64,000 bases of DNA from an uncultured Roseburia sp. (lineage in GTDB: Bacteria > Bacillota > Clostridia > Lachnospirales > Lachnospiraceae): positions 62,001-126,000 of the forward strand of contig CANRSX010000009.1 in NCBI GenBank assembly GCA_947642555.1, written 5' to 3'. Position 1 is the first letter of the stretch. Each line of letters starts with the position of its first letter. Of the stretch, positions 16,691 through 26,411 are shown one piece after another. The notes beneath the pieces were generated by a model, which worked only from the letters and a program-made list of their open reading frames with translations, ran no database searches and was not told the DNA's origin. Position numbers and translations under genes: made by a program.

Positions 16691-18490
16691 ATGATAAGAC
16701 AGATAAAAAATGCGTTAGAGGTATTTGATCACAGGCAGCGGATCAGCCTGGTATATGTGACGGTTATCATTTTTCTCCAGTCCTTTGCGGAGCTTCTGGG
16801 CGTGGGCGTCATTATGCCGTTTATCAATGCGGTGGTCGCGCCGGATGCGCTGCTTGAGGAGGACTATATCCGATGGGCGTACGATACGTTTCAGATGAAG
16901 TCCCTAAACGAGCTGGTGGTCTGGCTTGCGGTGCTGATCATCGTCGTCTATGTCTTAAAGAATCTGTTCCTGATCTACGTGTATAATCTGCAATACAGGT
17001 TTGCCTATTATGGGAAGAAACAGATGCAGAACGAGCTGATGCGGTACTATATCGGCCAGGATTACACCTTCTTTTTAAATATCAACAGCTCCGAGCTGAT
17101 CCGCAATATCAACACGGATCCGGAAATGTTTTACACTGCGGTGCAGAATTCCCTTCAGCTGTTGTCCGAGCTGTGCGTGAGCGTGATCATCATCATTTTC
17201 CTGCTGGTGCAGGACGTCGCGATCACCATGGGGGTTGCGGTCAGCGTGGGTATTATGTTCCTGATTATGATAAAGGGGCTGCGCCGGATCCTGATGCGCT
17301 ACGGCGACGACCGCAGGCTTTATTCCGCGAATCTGTTAAAATGTATGCAGCAGGCGTTCGGCGGGATCAAGGAGATCAAGATCGCGAACCGCGAGAGCTA
17401 TTTTCAGAATGATTTTGAAAAACAGAACGAGATTTATACGTATGTCATCAAGCAGAACGCGTTTTTAAGCTCCATCCCGAAGCCGGTGATGGAGACGCTC
17501 TGCATCGGCGGCCTGATGGCGGTGATTGCGGTGAAGGTGAGCGCGGGGACGACGGACAATGCGCATTTTGTGGCGATTCTCGGACTGTTTGCGGCGGCTG
17601 CCTTTAAGCTGCTCCCGTCGATCAACAAGATTTCCTCCTATTTTGCCGCGATCGTGCACAACGGCGTCGTCATCGAAAAAGTGCGGGACGAGTACCGCGA
17701 AATGCATGAGGCACAGGCTGCAGTCTCTGCAGCGGAAGGCGCTTCCACGAAAAATACTTCTGCCGGCAAGACGGCGGGTGAGAAGCGGGAGGAGGCTGGA
17801 GCGCAGATTTCCCTGAACCGGGAGATCGCGGTGGAGCACCTCACATTTTCCTATCCGAACACGGACGGGCCGGTGATCGCGGACGCGAACGTGGTGATCC
17901 CGAAAAACTGTTCCGCGGCGTTTATAGGGCCGTCCGGAGCAGGAAAGACTACGTTCGTAGATCTAATCCTTGGAATTCTTACGCCACAGAAGGGCCGGAT
18001 TCTGGCGGACGGAACCGATATTCACGAGGGGCTGCGCAGCTGGCATGAAAAGATCGGCTATATCCCGCAGACCATCTATATGCTCGACGATACGATCCGG
18101 AGCAATATCGCGTTCGGCGACACCGGGGAAATCAGCGACGACAGGATCTGGGAGGCATTGGGGCAGGCGCAGTTAGACGAGTTTATCCGAAGCCTTGACG
18201 ACGGGCTGGACACCGTGATCGGGGAGGCGGGCGTGCGTCTTTCCGGCGGGCAGAGGCAGCGGATCGGCATCGCCAGGGCGCTATACCGCAGACCGGAAAT
18301 CCTGGTGCTGGACGAGGCCACCTCGGCGCTGGACAATGAGACGGAGGCGGCTGTGATGGAGGCGATCGACCATCTGCAGGGGAAGCTTACGATGTTTATC
18401 ATCGCACACCGGCTTACGACCATCCAGAACTGTGACGTGATCTACCGGGTGCAGGACGGGCATGTCGAAATTGACCGGAAAAAAGAGTAA
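16691..18490 (+). CDS. ABC transporter/flippase, fused membrane and ATPase domains (PglK/MsbA type)
   Basis: About 599 residues. Six membrane helices in the N-terminal ~330 residues, then an ATPase domain: Walker A 'GPSGAGKTT' (Lys419), signature 'LSGGQRQRIGIARAL' (about 518), Walker B 'ILVLDEATSALD' and the H-loop 'IIAHRLTT'. The N-terminal 'FAELLGVGVIMPFINAV' resembles PglK/WlaB-type flippases of lipid-linked oligosaccharides. An unusual Ala/Glu/Thr-rich insert (about 340-375, 'AAVSAAEGASTKNTSAGKTA') separates the two domains. First gene of the operon from promoter 16620; ATG 16691 is placed seven bases after AAAGG, with ATG 16685 as an alternative. Best flippase candidate in the window, as no Wzx was seen. 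Confidence 0.85.
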   Translation: MIRQIKNALEVFDHRQRISLVYVTVIIFLQSFAELLGVGVIMPFINAVVAPDALLEEDYIRWAYDTFQMKSLNELVVWLAVLIIVVYVLKNLFLIYVYNLQYRFAYYGKKQMQNELMRYYIGQDYTFFLNINSSELIRNINTDPEMFYTAVQNSLQLLSELCVSVIIIIFLLVQDVAITMGVAVSVGIMFLIMIKGLRRILMRYGDDRRLYSANLLKCMQQAFGGIKEIKIANRESYFQNDFEKQNEIYTYVIKQNAFLSSIPKPVMETLCIGGLMAVIAVKVSAGTTDNAHFVAILGLFAAAAFKLLPSINKISSYFAAIVHNGVVIEKVRDEYREMHEAQAAVSAAEGASTKNTSAGKTAGEKREEAGAQISLNREIAVEHLTFSYPNTDGPVIADANVVIPKNCSAAFIGPSGAGKTTFVDLILGILTPQKGRILADGTDIHEGLRSWHEKIGYIPQTIYMLDDTIRSNIAFGDTGEISDDRIWEALGQAQLDEFIRSLDDGLDTVIGEAGVRLSGGQRQRIGIARALYRRPEILVLDEATSALDNETEAAVMEAIDHLQGKLTMFIIAHRLTTIQNCDVIYRVQDGHVEIDRKKE

Positions 18491-18514
18491 AGGGCGGACA
18501 CAGGGAGGAAGGAT

Positions 18515-19336
18515 ATGATCATACTGGAACCGTGCGCAGGGCTGGGAAACCGGCTGCTGGCGCTGGCGTCGGCGCATGAACTGTGCGAGGAGATGAACCG
18601 TGAGCTGGTCGTGATCTGGAAGCGCGAGGCGGGCTGCAATGCAAAGGCAGCGGATCTGTTTGACTTTGCGGGCGTCCGGGTAATCGAGATCAGCGAGAAC
18701 GGATATAAAAAAGAATTATTTGGCACAATAAAAGGGAATCTGACCAAGAAAAAATACCGGAGCCGGGGGACGGCATTTTTTCCGTGTGATAAAATCGATC
18801 AGTATAAGCAGCAGGGACGGTTTGCGGAGCTTAGGGAAGAGATCGCGCGGGAACCGGCGCTTTATATCAAATCATACACAAACCTGTGCGAGCTCGGGAA
18901 GGAAAGCTTTTCGTTTATCCGGCCGTCCGCGGCGGTCTCAGAAAAGGGCAGAGATGTCTTTTCCCGGATCGGGGCGAAGACGATCGGGGTGCATATCCGG
19001 CGGACAGACCATGCGGAGGCGATTAAAAACAGTCCGCTGGAGCTTTTTTTCGACCGGATGCGGCAGGAGATCGCGGAGCATGACGCCGATTTTTATGTGA
19101 CGACAGATGACAGGGAAGTGGAGCAGGCGTTAAAGGAAGCGTTTCCAGAAAACCGGCTGATTCTGTATGAGGGCAAGCGGATCGACCGGGATTCGAAGGA
19201 GGGGATCGAGGATGCGCTCATCGATATGCTTGCGCTTTCAAAATGCAGCCGGATCCTGGGGAGCTATCAGAGCACGTTCAGCCTGATCCCGTCGATGATG
19301 GGCGGTATCCCGCTGGAGACGATGGTAAAGGGGTAG
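18515..19336 (+). CDS. Fucosyltransferase-fold glycosyltransferase
   Basis: A 273-residue soluble protein. It begins 'MIILEPCAGLGNRLLALASA', the G-x-G-N-R/Q loop of GT-B fucosyltransferase-like enzymes, and contains 'IGVHIRRTDH' (His160-Asp165), the H-x-R-R-x-D donor motif of NodZ/O-FucT/GT11 relatives. 'ADFYVTTDDREV' and 'LALSKCSRILGSYQSTFSLI' complete the usual donor domain order. A GDP-sugar, plausibly GDP-fucose, is the likely donor (inference). GGAGGAAGG precedes the ATG. It lies between the flippase and the TagA-type gene. Confidence 0.7.
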   Translation: MIILEPCAGLGNRLLALASAHELCEEMNRELVVIWKREAGCNAKAADLFDFAGVRVIEISENGYKKELFGTIKGNLTKKKYRSRGTAFFPCDKIDQYKQQGRFAELREEIAREPALYIKSYTNLCELGKESFSFIRPSAAVSEKGRDVFSRIGAKTIGVHIRRTDHAEAIKNSPLELFFDRMRQEIAEHDADFYVTTDDREVEQALKEAFPENRLILYEGKRIDRDSKEGIEDALIDMLALSKCSRILGSYQSTFSLIPSMMGGIPLETMVKG

Positions 19337-19344
19337 GATGGGGA

Positions 19345-20070
19345 ATGAAGACCTGTGAGATACTTGGGACAAAGATTGCAGTCACGAATATGGAAGAGAC
19401 GATCGCCGCGATCGAGTCGCAGCTGGAGGAATTAAGAGGAAACTACATCTGCGTGGCAAATGTGCATACCACGGTCACGGCGTATGAGAACGAGGAGTAC
19501 CGGAAGGTGCAGAATAAAGCGGCGTTTGCGCTGCCGGACGGAAAGCCCCTGTCCTCCTACAGCAGAAAGCACGGCTTCCCGGAGGCGGAGCGCGTGACGG
19601 GCCCGGATCTGATGGGAGAGCTGTTTGCCAGGGAGAACGGGCTGCGCCATTATTTTTACGGGGGAAAGCCGGAGACGATCCGGCTGCTGCGTGAACGGCT
19701 GCGGGAGCGGTATCCGCATCTTGTGATCGCCGGGATGGTGTCGCCGCCGTTTCGGGAGCTGACGACGGAGGAAGATGAAAACGCGATCCGTCAGATGAAT
19801 GAGGCGAAGGCGGATATCATCTGGGTGGGGCTCGGCGCGCCGAAGCAGGAAAACTGGATGTACCGTCACCAGGGAAGGGTACACGGCGTGATGGTCGGCG
19901 TGGGGGCAGGCTTTGATTATCACGCGGGGACGATAAAGCGGGCGCCGATGTGGATGCAGAGGGCGAGCCTGGAATGGCTTTACCGCCTGCTGCAGGATCC
20001 GAAACGGCTGTTCGGACGATACATGAAGACAAATTTTAAATATCTCTGGCTGACGAGAGGAAAAAGATAG
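19345..20070 (+). CDS. WecG/TagA/CpsF family glycosyltransferase (GT26)
   Basis: A 241-residue protein with the GT26 pattern: 'YICVANVHTTVTAYENEEY', 'FALPDGKPLSSYSRKHG' (the conserved P-D-G motif), 'RVTGPDLMGELF', 'YFYGGKPE' and 'IIWVGLGAPKQENWMY'. Members add N-acetylmannosamine, its acid, or another sugar to a lipid-linked N-acetylglucosamine as the second step of wall polymer synthesis. The ATG at 19345 gives normal length and starts just after the stop of the previous gene; a weak GGGG site precedes it. Its presence suggests the lipid-linked glycan has a teichoic-acid-like linkage unit or ECA-like disaccharide (inference). Confidence 0.9.
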   Translation: MKTCEILGTKIAVTNMEETIAAIESQLEELRGNYICVANVHTTVTAYENEEYRKVQNKAAFALPDGKPLSSYSRKHGFPEAERVTGPDLMGELFARENGLRHYFYGGKPETIRLLRERLRERYPHLVIAGMVSPPFRELTTEEDENAIRQMNEAKADIIWVGLGAPKQENWMYRHQGRVHGVMVGVGAGFDYHAGTIKRAPMWMQRASLEWLYRLLQDPKRLFGRYMKTNFKYLWLTRGKR

Positions 20071-20127
20071 CGCAGGCTGCGGGACGGTGTCCGGTGAGAG
20101 GGATGCCGTTTTTCCGAAAAACTGGTC

Positions 20128-20136
20128 GGGGGGGGG
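20128..20136 (+). repeat. Nine-base G homopolymer in the leader of the asparagine synthase gene
   Basis: Run of nine G, 22 bases before the ATG at 20159 and just ahead of the ribosome site GAGGAGG. Its position in the leader means a length change would shift spacing, not the reading frame. Confidence 0.8.
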
Positions 20137-20158
20137 TATACATACGAGGAGGTTCGCC

Positions 20159-22039
20159 ATGTGCGGAATATACGGGGTTGTGAATAAGAGGATAGAACGA
20201 CAAAAGGCGCTTGACTGCTTAAATACGATGACGCACCGGGGGCCGGACGGGTTCGGGCTCTGGCAGGAGGAGGACGTGACCTTAGGGCACCGGCGTCTTT
20301 CGATCCTTGATCTCTCGGAGAACGGCAGCCAGCCGATGTCCGATGCGTCCGGGCGCTACTGGCTGACCTTTAACGGGGAGATCTATAATTTTTTAGAGCT
20401 GCGGAAGGAGCTTTCCGAAAAGGGACACCGCTTCCGCGGGGAGAGCGATTCGGAGGTCGTGCTGGCGGCGTTTGCGGAATGGCGGGAGGAATGTCTGCAT
20501 CGCTTTAACGGGATGTGGGCGTTTGCGATCTGGGATACAAAGGAGCGGCGGCTGTTTCTTTCCAGGGACCGGTTTGGCGTAAAGCCGCTGTTTTATGCGA
20601 ATTTAAAAGGCGGCGGACTGGCGTTTGCCTCCGAGATGAAGGCGCTTGTGCCGATGCTTGACGCAGTGCGGCCGAATCATGCGCTGTTTGACTTTTATAA
20701 AACCTCGCTTCACTATGAGAGGAGAAAAGACTGTCTGATCGAGGGGATTTTCCGCTTCCCGGCAGGCTGCTTTGCCTGGGTAAAGGGCGGTGAGATCTCG
20801 ATCCAGAGGTGGTGGAATACGCTCGATCATCTGGTCGAAACGCCGGATTCCTATGAGGAGCAGACAAAGCGGTTCCGGGAGCTCTTCCTGGATGCCTGTA
20901 AGCTTCGGATGCGCAGCGACGTCACGATCGGGACGGCGCTCTCCGGCGGGCTGGATTCCTCGGCTGTGATCTGCTCCATGGCGCATCTGGCGGGGCATGA
21001 TACCGACGCGCGGATGAATGAGGACTGGCAGCACGCGTATGTGGCGGGATTTCCGGGGACGTCTCTGGATGAGACAAAGTACGCGCGGATGGTGACGGAT
21101 CATCTCGGGATCAAAAGCACGTTTCTGGATGTCACGGAGCGCATTTCGGACAGCCGCTTTATGGAACAGCTGTATCTGTTTGAGGAGCTGTGGGAAAATC
21201 CGCAGATTCCGATGATGGAGCTCTACCGCAAAGAGCGGCAGGACGGCACGAAGGTGTCGATCGACGGGCATGCGGCGGACGAGCTGTTCGCCGGATACGG
21301 ATTCGACATCCGCAAAGCATATCCGGACGCGGGATTTGATAAACAGACCGCGAAGCTGATTACCAGCGCGTATTACAATCAGGCGGAGGACGCGGAGAAT
21401 GGCGTGGGAAGAGTAGAGGAATGGCGCAGGGCGCGGATCCACAGGGAGGAGCTGCTTAAGTTTTACGCGAAAAAGGTGCTTGGCCGCGTGACGGTGAAAA
21501 GCGCGTATGCGGATCATGAGAAGTGGGAAACCTTAGATCATCTCAATCAGACGCTGTTTGTCTCGACCCATGAGACGGTTCTGCCGACCATGCTGCGCAA
21601 TTATGACAGGGACAGCATGGCAAACGGCGTGGAGATCAGGATGCCGTTTATGGATTATCGGATCGTACAGTTCGCGTTTTCCATCGGGTGGAAATCAAAG
21701 CTGCACAACGCCTTTCCCAAATCCATCATCCGGGATGCGCTCGCACCGTATATGCCGCACGAGATCGCTTACCGGCGCACCAAAATCGGGTTTAACGCGC
21801 CGGCGGCGGAGTGGATGCGCGGGCTGTACAGGGAATTTTATCTGGACACGGTGTATTCGTCCGGATTCTCAAACTGTGAGCTGGTGGAGGATGTGCCGGG
21901 GATCCGCGCCGCGCTGCACGCCGTGCTCCGCGGGGATAAGACGGGCTTTGGCGACGCGACGGCAGTGTGGAACCGGATCCAGCCGTACCTGTGGGAGCAG
22001 GCGTTCATAAAGCAGAGCTGGCGGCAGAGCGCAGGCTAA
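20159..22039 (+). CDS. asnB: Glutamine-hydrolysing asparagine synthase family amidotransferase
   Basis: A 626-residue two-domain enzyme. The mature N terminus is 'MCGIYGVV', whose Cys2 is the class II glutaminase nucleophile, which fixes the start at 20159 (GAGGAGG upstream). The glutaminase part shows 'THRGPDGFG', 'LGHRRLSILDLS' and 'FNGEIYNFLELR'. The synthetase part has the ATP-pyrophosphatase loop 'SGGLDSS' (about 262-268), 'SIDGHAADELFAGY' and a C-terminal 'RRTKIGFNAPAAEW'. In metabolism it makes asparagine, but within polysaccharide loci such enzymes often amidate uronic acids. With ugd at 46092 in the same locus, the latter role is plausible (inference). Confidence 0.9.
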   Translation: MCGIYGVVNKRIERQKALDCLNTMTHRGPDGFGLWQEEDVTLGHRRLSILDLSENGSQPMSDASGRYWLTFNGEIYNFLELRKELSEKGHRFRGESDSEVVLAAFAEWREECLHRFNGMWAFAIWDTKERRLFLSRDRFGVKPLFYANLKGGGLAFASEMKALVPMLDAVRPNHALFDFYKTSLHYERRKDCLIEGIFRFPAGCFAWVKGGEISIQRWWNTLDHLVETPDSYEEQTKRFRELFLDACKLRMRSDVTIGTALSGGLDSSAVICSMAHLAGHDTDARMNEDWQHAYVAGFPGTSLDETKYARMVTDHLGIKSTFLDVTERISDSRFMEQLYLFEELWENPQIPMMELYRKERQDGTKVSIDGHAADELFAGYGFDIRKAYPDAGFDKQTAKLITSAYYNQAEDAENGVGRVEEWRRARIHREELLKFYAKKVLGRVTVKSAYADHEKWETLDHLNQTLFVSTHETVLPTMLRNYDRDSMANGVEIRMPFMDYRIVQFAFSIGWKSKLHNAFPKSIIRDALAPYMPHEIAYRRTKIGFNAPAAEWMRGLYREFYLDTVYSSGFSNCELVEDVPGIRAALHAVLRGDKTGFGDATAVWNRIQPYLWEQAFIKQSWRQSAG

Positions 22040-22072
22040 AGCAGGAAAGAAACAGGAAGAAGAGGAAGATAC

Positions 22073-23170
22073 ATGGAAAGAACCATACCGACAGAGACGG
22101 CGGGAGGGAAGACGCGCCTGCGCTATCTGGACATCGCGCGCGGAATCGGGATCATGCTGGTGATCATCTCCCATGCCCACGGCTTAAGCAGCTACCTGAT
22201 CAATTTTTATATCCCGATTTTTTTTGTGATCTCCGGGTTTACATACCGGGAGGGAAGAGGATACCGGGAGCATATCGGGAAAAAGGCGAAGCGGCTTCTG
22301 ATACCTTACTTCGTTTATAGTTTTATCCTGCTGGGGATCTACGTCGTACTCGGCAGGACGGCGGAGGAGACGAAGTTTTCGCTGTTCGGGATCCTGTATT
22401 CGAGATTCTGTCTGTATGACATGAGCACGCATACAGAGAATGTGTTTTTATTTACGATCGCAAACGGCGCGATGTGGTATCTGACGGCATTTTTTGTCAC
22501 AAGCCTGATCTATCATCTGGTGATTGATATCGCTTTAAAAAGGAAACGAAATCTCATCCTGATCCTATCTGCGCTTCTGTCGGTGACCATGCTGCTCGCC
22601 GAGCTGCCGGTGCTGCTGCCCTGGAGCCTTGACATCGCCTGTGTCGGAACGATCTTTATGATCGCAGGAACGCTGCTTGGCAGAGCCGGCTTTTATGAAA
22701 AAAAATGTAAGATATGGCAGGTCGTCTGCGTGCTGGCGGCGTATCTGCTGCTGTCGTCTGTCAATCCTGGCATCAATATGTCCGTGCGGGAGTACGGGAT
22801 TTATGAGCGGTGGAGCGTGCCGTTTTTTATCCTGATCGGGATCACGGGCTCCATGCTCTGCATCTGGGCGGCGCAGCTGCTGGAAAAGACGATTGCAGGG
22901 ACCGTGGTGGAATACATCGGAAAACATACGATCATTCTGATGGCGTTTCATATCTTCGGGCTCGAGGTCTTCCACATGATCGCGGGAAAGGTGCTGGACG
23001 TGGAGCATCTGTCCGGCGTGGCGGAGCTGTGCTATATTGTCGTGCGCGTCACGGCGTCGGTCACAGGGTGCCTGCTGCTCGGAAAGGGGATTGAGATGGG
23101 AAAGAGATGGTGCGGGAATTTTCGGAGAAAGAATGAGAGCGCCATCCGCGAAAAGGAAAATGACAGATGA
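22073..23170 (+). CDS. Acyltransferase 3 family membrane protein
   Basis: A 365-residue protein with about ten membrane helices. 'YLDIARGIGIMLVIISHAHG' is the N-terminal family motif with the conserved His, followed by 'FYIPIFFVISGFTYREGRGYREH'-type loop residues including the Arg-rich segment. It resembles sugar O-acetyltransferases of capsule and O-antigen clusters. AGAGGAAGAT precedes the ATG. The gene sits between the asparagine synthase and a polytopic protein, in the operon from 16620. Its sequence is less close to the paralogues at 15393 and 26412 than these are to each other. Confidence 0.88.
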   Translation: MERTIPTETAGGKTRLRYLDIARGIGIMLVIISHAHGLSSYLINFYIPIFFVISGFTYREGRGYREHIGKKAKRLLIPYFVYSFILLGIYVVLGRTAEETKFSLFGILYSRFCLYDMSTHTENVFLFTIANGAMWYLTAFFVTSLIYHLVIDIALKRKRNLILILSALLSVTMLLAELPVLLPWSLDIACVGTIFMIAGTLLGRAGFYEKKCKIWQVVCVLAAYLLLSSVNPGINMSVREYGIYERWSVPFFILIGITGSMLCIWAAQLLEKTIAGTVVEYIGKHTIILMAFHIFGLEVFHMIAGKVLDVEHLSGVAELCYIVVRVTASVTGCLLLGKGIEMGKRWCGNFRRKNESAIREKENDR

Positions 23171-23186
23171 CAGGAGGAATGGGAGT

Positions 23187-24758
23187 TTGGATAAATTTTG
23201 TGGAGGACTGTACCGGCTTGGAGATAAGGTGATTGTTTTTTTTGCGCTGCTGTCTGCAGGTGTGCTTCTGTTCTGCAATCTGCTGCGGACATGCTGGGTT
23301 GGTTATGACACGATGGAACTGATCGATACCGGAGAGACACCGCGGATTTTTATCTTTCTTGCGGTGGCAGTGCTGGTGATTCTTCTGATTCTGCAGGAGA
23401 AACTGGCCCATTTGCAGGAGAAATATGTATTCCGCTTTTTCATGATTCTCTATCTGATTGCCGGGGTGTACTGGATTTTAAATATCAGTCCTTCTGTGCG
23501 TGCGGATGCGCTGCATGTGAGAAACGGTGCGATGATGTCCGCGCAGGGGGATTTTACATTTTTAGAGCTGGGGCAGGATATCAGAAATCATCCCTGGCAG
23601 CTCGGCATGATTACCTATGAGCGGCTCCTTGGGATGTTCAGCAAAAATGTGCAGCTGCTGTTTCTTGTGAATCTGTTTATGATTCTGGGGATCAATTATA
23701 TGACATACAGGCTGGCGGATCTTGTATTTTCACACAATCATAAGACGAATCTGCTGACAATTGTATTTACCTTTTGCTTTCTGCCGCAGTTTTTCTTCCT
23801 GGCGTTTGCATACGGGCTGATCCCGGGGTTTTTCTTTCTGATGGGAGGATTTTATTTTCAGCAGAAATATTTTGCGGAGAAGAAGACATGGCAGGTGGTT
23901 GTCTGTATTGTGATGGCGGTGATTGCGGTTATCCTGAAAGGAAATAATTTGGTCGGCGGGATTGCGATGGCGCTTTTATTTTTTATGCGGCTGTTAAAAG
24001 AGAGGAAGCTGCGTTATATTCTGATGGCTTTGGCACTGATGATCGGTATACAGGCATCCGGCCCCCTGACCATTGCCGCATATGAGCGTGAGAGTGGAAT
24101 AGAACTGAATTCCGGGGAGCCGAAGCTTCTCTATATTGCGATGGGCATCTGGCCGGAAAACCGGGAAAATGGTGTGGGCAGATACTGCGGCTATAACGAT
24201 TATACTTACGGGCAGGCGAATTTTGACCCGGAAGTGGCAAATCAGATGGCAAAGGAGCATATCGCGGAAAGTGTGGCGCACTATATGGCGGATCCAAAGG
24301 ACGCGGTGGCGTTTTTTTCAAAAAAGCTGGTGACGATCTGGTGCGATCCGCTGTTCCAGTCGCTTTGGAGCGGTCCGCTGTCGGATGTGGGACAGACGGT
24401 GGATACGCGGATTCTGGAATCGCTGTATCACGGAGCGCTGCTTGAGGACCTTGCAGAGGGTTATATGAAGGTATTTCTGATCCTGATTCTGATTCTGGCC
24501 TGCTGCTTCCTTTTTGACAGGAAGTGCCGGAGCGAGGGATACTGGTATGCGCTGCTGTATTTTATCGGGGGATTTCTGCTGCACATTGTCTGGGAGGCAA
24601 AAAGCCAGTATACGTACCCGTACGTGTTTGTTCTGCTTCCCGGGTGCGCCAGGTCCGTCATATCGCTGGGGGAGGCGCTGGAGGTTCGCGCAAAAAAATA
24701 CCTGCCAGAGATCACACAGCGGCTTCCGTGGAAAAAGCGTGAGGGGGAAGAAGGATGA
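23187..24758 (+). CDS. Polytopic membrane protein, possible GT-C transferase or polymerase
   Basis: About 523 residues with ten to twelve membrane helices and a mid-protein outside loop. It has no motif I can assign with certainty; 'SPSVRADALHVRNGAMMSAQ' in the first large loop and the overall layout resemble ArnT/PMT-like (GT-C) or Wzy-like proteins. The best ribosome site is AGGAGG at 23172-23177, nine bases before a TTG at 23187; an ATG at 23160 overlapping the previous stop is possible but has poor spacing. It overlaps the next gene by four bases (ATGA). In this context it could be a sugar transferase or the polymerase of the repeat unit. Confidence 0.6.
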   Translation: MDKFCGGLYRLGDKVIVFFALLSAGVLLFCNLLRTCWVGYDTMELIDTGETPRIFIFLAVAVLVILLILQEKLAHLQEKYVFRFFMILYLIAGVYWILNISPSVRADALHVRNGAMMSAQGDFTFLELGQDIRNHPWQLGMITYERLLGMFSKNVQLLFLVNLFMILGINYMTYRLADLVFSHNHKTNLLTIVFTFCFLPQFFFLAFAYGLIPGFFFLMGGFYFQQKYFAEKKTWQVVVCIVMAVIAVILKGNNLVGGIAMALLFFMRLLKERKLRYILMALALMIGIQASGPLTIAAYERESGIELNSGEPKLLYIAMGIWPENRENGVGRYCGYNDYTYGQANFDPEVANQMAKEHIAESVAHYMADPKDAVAFFSKKLVTIWCDPLFQSLWSGPLSDVGQTVDTRILESLYHGALLEDLAEGYMKVFLILILILACCFLFDRKCRSEGYWYALLYFIGGFLLHIVWEAKSQYTYPYVFVLLPGCARSVISLGEALEVRAKKYLPEITQRLPWKKREGEEG

Positions 24759-26368
24759 AAGAAATCAGAATAAAGACACTCACAGAGCTGCTCACGGGAC
24801 CGGGGACGCGGCCCGCAAAGCAGGAGATCTGCACCTTTGTCAGTGCGGTTGCGGCGGGGCTGTTCGCGCACCTGTTCCAGTATACGAACAAGCTGTACAA
24901 TTATGACGACCTCTCGATCAATCCGGGCGGCTACGGAACCGGGACGGAGTCCGGCAGATGGTTTTTACAGTTTATGGGCGAGTGGATGAATGATTTCCTG
25001 GGAAACTATTCGCTGCCGCTGTTTAACGGGCTGTCTGCGCTGATCCTGCTCTCGCTCTCCGCGCTTCTGATTACCCGGATGTTCCGGATTAAGGATATGG
25101 TGCTGGCAGCCTTTGCGGGGGTGTTCTTTGTGGTGATGCCGTCGGTGGTGTGCATGAATTTCTTTATGTTCACGGCGGGCTATTACGCGGTGGGAATATT
25201 TTTAAGTGTGCTCTCGGGCTATCTGATGGTGATGCACGGAAAAAATGTGCCGCTTCAGATCCTGGCGGTCTTCCTGCTTTCATGCGCGGTGGGGACCTAT
25301 CAGGCATATTTCCCGAATACGGTGTGCATCCTTGTGCTGAGTGTCATCTTAACCTGTGCATACTCGGGGCAGGAGACGAAGGTGAAGGATATTATTCTGA
25401 TGTCAGTGCGCTATGTGGTATCGCTGGCGCTGGGGATGGCGGGATATTTTATCGGGATGCGGCTGTCGCTCCTGTACTGGAATGTGCCCCTGGGCGGGTA
25501 CCGCGGGATTGAGAATATCGGGGGATTTCAGCTGTCTGAGCTTCCGCGGATGATCGGCCGGTGCTATTACAGCTTCCTCTGGTTTTGTAAAAACAATATG
25601 TTCGATCAGAATCCGACCGCGATTGTAAAAGGAGGGATTCTGATCATGTACGCCCTTTCCGCGGCGCTGACAGTGTATGTGGTGATAAAAAAGAGAAAAG
25701 ACACGGGAAAGCTGGCGCTTCTGCTGCTGGCGCTGCTCGTCTATCCGGTTGCCGTGTTTCTGATCTATCTGATGGCGGGTGATGTCTGGATCTACGCGAT
25801 TATGACGTTCCCGATGGTGTTTATCTATCTGTTTGTCCTGATCTGGCTGGACCGGGGGATGGAGGCCGCAGATACGCCGAAACAGAGGCTGTGCGGGCGG
25901 CTGATGCACTGGGGAGTGTCCGTTTGCGCGATTGCGATTACGATTGTCTACATCTGGTATGCAAACGGAAATTATCAGACGATGTGGTATACGCAGCAGT
26001 ACGATATGGCTTATTTTCAGACCATGGTGACGCAGATCAAAAGTGCGGAGGGCTATCGCGACGGGCTGCCGCTTGCGGTGATCGGCGACCGGCTTGCGGA
26101 TGAAAGCCATATGAGAAACAGCATGTATGAGGCGGAATTTTCGATGGGAGGCCGGATGGAGTCGAACGTCAACAGCTACGCCAGGTGGCATATTATGATT
26201 CAGTACCTGGGATATAACCCGCAGTTCCTCTTTGCGGCGGAGACGGAGGAGATCGCAAAATGGCCGGAAGTGCAGGAGATGGCGGAATACCCGGAGAACG
26301 GATCCATCCGCATTGTCAATGACGTGATTGTGATAAAGCTGTCGGAGCGGGAGGATGAGGTAAAATAG
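24755..26368 (+). CDS. GtrII-type glucosyltransferase domain membrane protein
   Basis: A 537-residue polytopic protein, paralogue of the one at 4719. Shared blocks include 'TNKLYNYDDLSINPGGYGTG', 'ESGRWFLQF', 'GNYSLPLFNGL', 'GTYQAYF', 'MVTQIKSAEGY' and a C-terminal 'VIVIKLSE'. The acidic pair in 'YNYDD' probably forms part of the GT-C active site. Such proteins use polyprenyl-phosphate sugars to glycosylate an exported polymer. Start overlaps the previous stop as ATGA. It is followed by an acyltransferase gene, the same order as at 4719-7429. Confidence 0.82.
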   Translation: MKEIRIKTLTELLTGPGTRPAKQEICTFVSAVAAGLFAHLFQYTNKLYNYDDLSINPGGYGTGTESGRWFLQFMGEWMNDFLGNYSLPLFNGLSALILLSLSALLITRMFRIKDMVLAAFAGVFFVVMPSVVCMNFFMFTAGYYAVGIFLSVLSGYLMVMHGKNVPLQILAVFLLSCAVGTYQAYFPNTVCILVLSVILTCAYSGQETKVKDIILMSVRYVVSLALGMAGYFIGMRLSLLYWNVPLGGYRGIENIGGFQLSELPRMIGRCYYSFLWFCKNNMFDQNPTAIVKGGILIMYALSAALTVYVVIKKRKDTGKLALLLLALLVYPVAVFLIYLMAGDVWIYAIMTFPMVFIYLFVLIWLDRGMEAADTPKQRLCGRLMHWGVSVCAIAITIVYIWYANGNYQTMWYTQQYDMAYFQTMVTQIKSAEGYRDGLPLAVIGDRLADESHMRNSMYEAEFSMGGRMESNVNSYARWHIMIQYLGYNPQFLFAAETEEIAKWPEVQEMAEYPENGSIRIVNDVIVIKLSEREDEVK

Positions 26369-26411
26369 CCGGGTATGTTGCAGAATGACAGGGAAAAGGA
26401 GCGAATGACAA

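Noticed and set aside
23160-23186. ATG start at 23160 for the polytopic protein
   Set aside because: The ribosome site before it is too close (2-3 bases), while AGGAGG is ideally placed for the TTG at 23187; not fully excluded.
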